Assembly (NCBI RefSeq): GCF_021130785.1
Contig: NC_060213.1
Location: 98,200,501 to 98,264,500, forward strand
Reading direction: 5' to 3'
DNA from: Homalodisca vitripennis
Lineage: Eukaryota; Arthropoda; Insecta; Hemiptera; Cicadellidae
DNA length: 64,000 nucleotides
The first letter of the stretch is position 1. Every line of letters starts with the position of its first letter. The position numbers were made by a program, and so were the translations under genes. Below the pieces are notes generated by a model, which saw only the letters and a list, made by a program, of their open reading frames with translations, was not told the DNA's origin and ran no database searches. Positions 57,779 through 64,000 of this stretch are shown piece by piece.

Positions 57779-60700
57779 AAAAAATCCATGTGTGTTAAAG
57801 AACAATCCGATAAATCACCTCGCCGTCACGGCAAGGAACATGTAACGGAGAAATCAATCCTTTAACATTTTGGAATAAAAATTTAAACAATCTCTTTAAA
57901 ACATTAACTAGGAAAGGTTATGCTACTATTAAATGCATATTAGTCATAATAATTAGGTAATTACTGTAAAATTATTTAAGAAAATAGTAATGTTTTATTA
58001 AATTTCCCTTGCCAGGGAGAGAAATAGGCGACACCTTGATGTTAACAATTATCCGACTTAAAATTATTAATAATTAATCCTAAAATTATGTTATTTTCTC
58101 TGATAATAACCTTTACATTTGGCAAATATACCTTTGATTATTAGTTAATCTTCACAACCCTGATTCAAGTGCAGGGTGTTGTGCTTTATGAATCAGAAAT
58201 CTTTTTAGGGGCCCATCTTGATCTGTATATCCTTTACTAAGATTTAACATTGTCATAACATGCAGTAAAAAATGTAAAGAATGGTTCATTTCTGTGAGAA
58301 TATATTTAAATATTCGCTCCAGCATGTAAAAAGACCCCAGTGAAGTGATACCTCTGGGTAAACACAGTCATGTTTTATTACTCTCTGTGAATGTTACAGT
58401 GGCCAACTCAACCAAAAACAATTACAGGTTACGCAGAGAAATTTCAAACTGTTAAAACATAAAGCCGTAAATATAATGTTGCTAAGTGAGATACGTTATT
58501 ACTGAATATCTCAATTCTAATATTTACCTGTGCATTTAATAAACTCATATTATGTTAGTAAATGTTTTACCTTCTTCAATAGAATTTTGCATTTTTTTAA
58601 TTGTTGTAAAGTTCGTGATATCTCGTACATCAGATAACGGTTTGCCTACTTCAAGGGATAATTTACCTAATTTCAACCTGCTTTCAACTACGTTCTTGCT
58701 TTGATATATTTTTACAACATTACCTTATGTCTAAACCGACGTTGGCCTATAATCAGTTGTACCTCACACAATTCTGGAAGCACTTCATGACCTTAACAAC
58801 GACTGTCAATGAGCTTTCAATGAACTGTATACATAGAACGTTAGATTTAATGAATTCTGAATAAATATTATGTATTTTTGATATTTTAATTAAAATTGTA
58901 ATACAGTCGTAATTATAAATATATCAACCCAAGAAATTAAGAACGTAGTTGTATACTGATTAGAGAAGAACATTTAGTTTGTTATAAATTTATCTAGTAT
59001 TTATTTTAACATTTTGGTTTTTTTCAACGTAACAATTCTAATTATATCTGCCTGTTTTATAATAATTGTTTTTGGAAAATCAAATGTATTAATAAAACAA
59101 ACGTCAATAGCTTTTCTGGATTAGTAATAAAAATTTACTATTGATCATTCTTTTAGAAATGAATACATGCTATTAGAAAATACTAAATTGAAAATTGCAA
59201 GTGTAATATTATCTATGACAACTTACTTTGATGAGGGCGGACACGTTGCCTTTACATGTGAATAAATATAATTAAGGAAATCAACTACTATATTGTTCTA
59301 ATGTTGACCTTCAGTTCATTGAACTGCCGAGGGTGGACGTATCTATTTCTGAAATGTGTTAAAAGGGTGGCCATTATAAACACAATCCCTCCTACACTAT
59401 ATCTAAGTCGGCTTGTATCTACCTTGTATAAGCTAATGTGAAAGTGTATTGTTAATGCCTGAACTTTACTCAGCGTTCATTTTTGGGATTGCATTTACTC
59501 AGTTTTACTAGGTATTATAGAGTTTATTAAAATAAAGAAGCAAATACTATTAACACTTTGTATTATGAATATTTACATTTTTAATCGTGTAAACTAAGAA
59601 GTGGATTAGACAACTGAAATAATAAAGAATATATTTAATTTTAATTTGGATCGTAACTTCGTAAATTAATACTTTTTCTCATTTCACTTAACTGATAAAC
59701 ATCTAGTTACAAATCTCAAAAACGTCAAACGTGTTATGATCCATTCCATTGACATTAAAACACCTAACTTTTTAATAGAAATGAGCATTTTAAAACCGGA
59801 ATATTTATTGCAAATTTGGAGTAAAATCTAATTGAGGGTTCAAAACGCTTAGATTTTGAGTATTCGGAGGTTTTTATTAATTTAAATTTTATGGTAGTAG
59901 ACAGTGTTCCTCTTTCATTGGCTTGCTCTGATTCATTGTGCTTTCCTATTCCTGGACAATTCGCTTCGAAAAATAAGTAATTTTTCGTCTTGGGTGACAC
60001 TGCTATTATTTTAATATTGAAACTGCTAAAGCGCAATTAGAATCTCAAATAGTATTTCCAGCTAAGTCGGAAAAATAAGGTAGATTTTGTAACTTGGTTC
60101 ATAAATAATATAATTGTAAATATCTTAAAAACTAAAACGGCCGCCATATTGAAAATAAATGGCAACTCAGCATATTAATACTGCTAAATTTACATATTGA
60201 AAACACCTATGGTTTTTGTTTTACTTCTACTTAAACAATAACGATACGGTAACTACAGACAACCATTTTATGAATCACTTTTAGAATCAAAATATACGTT
60301 ATTATAGTAGTAACAAAAATCTAAATTTTAGCCGTCTAGTTTCAAAATCAGTAGATCAATTTGTATAAATATTCTACCAAACAACAAGTTTTATTACAAA
60401 ATTAATCATAAAAAGGATTTTTATAACAATGTAATGTATAATAAACAAAGGTTTGTGCCATGTTTATGCATTATGTGTAACACTTTGAAAGAAAATGCAT
60501 TTTTTATTTTCAATCAAATGACAAAAGCTTTGTTATGCATCTCGTTTTGTAACAAAGTCACATATGTTTTCATCAAAGTCGAATGCATGTAACTCTTGAT
60601 TTAATTTTTATGTATAGAAAAAATCATTTTTCATAATCTATGTTAAACATACCAGTTCTAGTAATGATGTTAGTTTTTACTAGGAATTAAAAACTATATA

Positions 60701-63700
60701 AGAATATACATTTACCGAATAAATTTTAGTATTTATTATAATAGGAATTTAACCAAATTATACCAAAGACTAAAATTACTAAGTAATGTTTACTTACAAT
60801 TGTTCACAAAATCAATTTGTTTTACCTAAATAACTATTTTTTGGAGCAGCGTTTACAGACTTCTTTGCAATTTTATTTCTTTTCTGATAATTGAATCATT
60901 GTTACATGGGACTGACGGCCACTTAGGTGTTACTGCCCAATCAACAACTTTGAGGCAGAAATACATAATACAACGATTAATCTGCTTTTGAAATTTATAC
61001 CATGCATATGTGGATTTACAACCATCAAATATTTTTTCTATTTAAATTAATTAAATATACCAGGTTCAAAATGTTTCAGTCTCTAATGAAGCGAGTCTTA
61101 ATGTGTATGTAAAATCATAATCCTTAAATAAAAAGTGATCAATAATGATTGATTCAATGCAAATGTTTGACTCAGCTGAGGAGGAAATCTAAATTCGTTG
61201 TGTAATTATTAATATAAATTAATAATTATAAAATAGAAATTACTATTCATAAATATGTCCTATTTGGTTATTCAGGTGAATTCTACTAATGTAAGATTAT
61301 AATTATAAAAATATAGTAAAAGTTATTTGACTCAGACAACGTGCAAATGTAACATATGGAAATGCTTTTCAATGTATATTTAAAGAGATACGACATTTTA
61401 ATTAAATACTTAATTCAGAATAAAGATAGAAGTAAAAGATTAAGAATTAAATATTTTTAGAAGTAAAATATTAAATTTTACTTTAAGTAATTTAACATTA
61501 TTTCTGTTTTGCACCATTTGTTAGTTTTGAAGCACTTTGCCTATTATCACATAAACATTCTTTAGTATTATGAACTTATTAAATAAAGACCAACATAAAA
61601 CAACGTTTTGGGTATTTTCATTGTAGTTCTGCAATGTATATTCTCTAATGGGCAAGTTTGTCAAATCCTATTGACTACAAAAGTTATATCTCTTAGAAAC
61701 CAATGTGTCATAATACAATTATTCCTTTAAAATAATCCCCAAATAAAATGTAAGAATTTAATAATTTAAATAATTTTTCTAATATATGCACTCGCAATAA
61801 ATACAATGTATTTATGTAGCAGGTATGTAGCAGGATTTTTAAACATTCTATCTGTTACGTCGTCCAATAAGGTTCTAAGTTCCATTCAACATCGAAGGTT
61901 CCTGTCACTGTAAAGATTCAGTGTCTCAGGTATGAGAAAATGAAATGTTATCGCCTGACTAAGAGTAGTACAAGCTCGCGAGTACTCATCTGGGAGTCGT
62001 ATAACGCACGTTCGGGGTGTACACTATACTGCAGGTAACCGCCTATTTGGTAACATTCCTAAGACATTCAAACGGCAGCGCCTCCGATAGCGGTGTCCTA
62101 GATAATGCTTGATCCTCTGTACTACCCAATGGCGGCGGCCATTTTGCAAATAGACCTAGGGTTCCTCTGCTATAATCTCTCGATTCTTGTTAATGTGCAA
62201 TGGCTCCTTAAAAGTTCCATCACCTACATGACATATCTATTATGTAACTAATACCATAAAATATACTACTAATAAAGTTATACAAAATTAAAGATGTTTG
62301 AGGTTGACTGAAAGATTTGTATTGATGACACTTACTCACTTTATGCAATACAAGAATTTTTTAATTGCATTTTTTATGTTTTTTTTTTTAAGTGATACAA
62401 GTAATACTTTAATAGTTTCCCATATTAAATTCTGCTTTTGAAATAGTTAAATTACAAGAAATTATCATCTGAGTAACACTATTATGCGATTATTAATGAA
62501 TTATATGACAAAAAATTATAAATTACTTCTTATCATAAATCATTTAATTAGTGTGTCATTTTATGCTGATTATTTATCTCTGTCTCAAAACCTAAACCTA
62601 TGAGTGACCCGTGCATGATATTTGGTTCCTGGCGAGGTTTTGCCCATTCAGAGAAGGTCAGTCACCCTCTTATTACCATAATGATATTTTATTTATCTCA
62701 ATGGCGATTTATCTCTAAAAATGAACATTTCCGATATATTTTTCGTATGCTAAATAAAAATATGTTACTGAAAAAGTTCTGTGTACATAACGAGGAAAGT
62801 TCAACCCAAACTATTTTGGGCTGCTGAAGAGTCCAGAGACGGCTGGATATAATGTAATGGTCCATCTTATAAAATGAAATACGGCTTACAAATATACTTA
62901 TGCTCACATATGAGAATTATTCACTTCAAACAGACATCATGTCAGAAATTCATAAATTTAGCACCAAAGCAAAACACCTTAGATAGACTTCGAACTAAAC
63001 TTTCATCAATTTAAATTGACAGGGGGATAGATTATGAAGGGATTGTTAGGGTTGTGTTCAGTTTACATGTGTTATTGTGAAAAATGGTAACTGTCTCTTA
63101 AAATAAAGTTTTTTTTCAATAAAGCATTTGATTACATAATTCTTGAGAGATAGGATTTACAGATAAAGGAGACGTCTAATCGGGATATTTAAAATAATCA
63201 CGAAACAAGAATATGTACGGCACTGTGATAAAGACCACTGCTAGCTTCAATAAGTTATTTATTTATTAGCATGAGCCGTTAAAGACTATTGGGATTAAAA
63301 AACTGTGGGAGAAAGAGGGTTGGCAGTTTTAATATTCAAGAGATAATCTCATACTGTATTTGATATTGCAAGAAACTTTAAAAAAATAGAGTAGTAATAT
63401 TTACTAGGTATTGAATTCAACTCACCGCTAAGAGGCTTTCTAATAATTATGATATATGGGATGTCACTAAAGTATATTGTTAAACATTCCAATCTTCGTT
63501 GGTAGTTTTTATTGCTGTAGTTATATATACTGGGTAGACAATTCAAATCCTGACCATAAGTCGTCTTACTTGAAATGAGGAAAAATAACTAACGGTCTTA
63601 TGCACGTTTCAAATATCTTTAAGCCTTTACATAAAGCCAAATTAAATAGCAATGTAAGTCCATTTTGAAATCTACCTTAGGATGCATGCAAAGAATTCTT

Positions 63701-64000
63701 GTATAAATATATATTGTTACTGTCATTTAATAGCATGTCATTAACATCAAACCCACTAAAACCAAACACAAAACGACAGTTCTTTATGCAATTGACATTT
63801 ACCTTATGTATAGCATTTCTAATGCATTTAAAATAAAAAATACAAGAGAAATAAAAGCACAGTTAAACCACTAAACAGTGTGGATATATAGAGATTATAA
63901 TGAATTTTTTACTAAAAATACAACAACAAACTTTAACTTTTTCAATTAAAGAGATAATTCGAATAGAAGCCTTCTATTGAGCATAAGGTCATTGAACTAA
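57779..64000. other. Non-coding AT-rich intergenic DNA
   Basis: No gene recognised; the longest frame is about 90 codons and domainless. A GC-richer island at 61930-62200, including GGCGGCGGCCATTTTGC, is unidentified. Confidence 0.5.

Overview
The window looks like AT-rich arthropod nuclear DNA, most likely from an insect. The evidence is a Tc1/mariner element, a jockey/CR1-like non-LTR retrotransposon, tRNA- and 5S-like repeats, many (TA)n microsatellites, and two endogenous Polinton/adintovirus-like dsDNA virus elements. The order cannot be told from the sequence. I recognise no host protein-coding gene, no rRNA operon and no CRISPR array; most of the window is repeat-rich intergenic DNA.

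Region 1 (about 579-6640) is a decayed virus element whose GC content is visibly higher than its flanks. It keeps the C-terminal end of a protein-primed family B DNA polymerase (+). Facing it on the - strand are, in transcription order, a small GGLL-motif protein, an adenain-like protease, a coiled-coil fibre-like protein, a penton-like minor capsid protein and a double-jelly-roll-like major capsid protein. All are broken.

Region 2 (about 6641-35118) is non-coding. It contains a 0.9 kb interspersed repeat, a pyrimidine-rich block, a TATA-containing LTR-like leader running into a 1.3 kb minisatellite with a 540-bp higher-order period, a tRNA-like cloverleaf inside inverted repeats, a hairpin, a 5S-rRNA-like SINE fragment, an exact 16-bp C-rich tandem repeat, and two copies of an unnamed ~265-bp dispersed repeat.

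Region 3 (35119-50804, about 15.7 kb) is a nearly complete virus-like element bounded by ~0.41-0.45 kb terminal inverted repeats. In order it carries PolB, a zinc-ribbon/C2H2 protein, a BRO-N protein (-), a penton-like protein (-), an FtsK/A32-like packaging ATPase, a large minor virion protein ending in a phospholipase A2 domain, a GGLL protein, an adenain-like protease, a fibre-like coiled-coil protein, a small zinc-ribbon protein, a W/LS-repeat protein and the major capsid protein. These are the replication, packaging, maturation, entry and capsid functions of a mid-size dsDNA virus. No integrase is visible. Most reading-frame breaks fall in A or T homopolymers, so the locus may be young, or the breaks may be sequence errors. 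Most genes start in a conserved TAAATGG-like context. A 5'-truncated non-LTR retrotransposon sits between the capsid gene and the right repeat.

Region 4 (50805-64000) begins with a complete but dead DD41D-type mariner element (50868-52194) in a (TA)n tract. The rest is AT-rich intergenic sequence with scattered repeat fragments.
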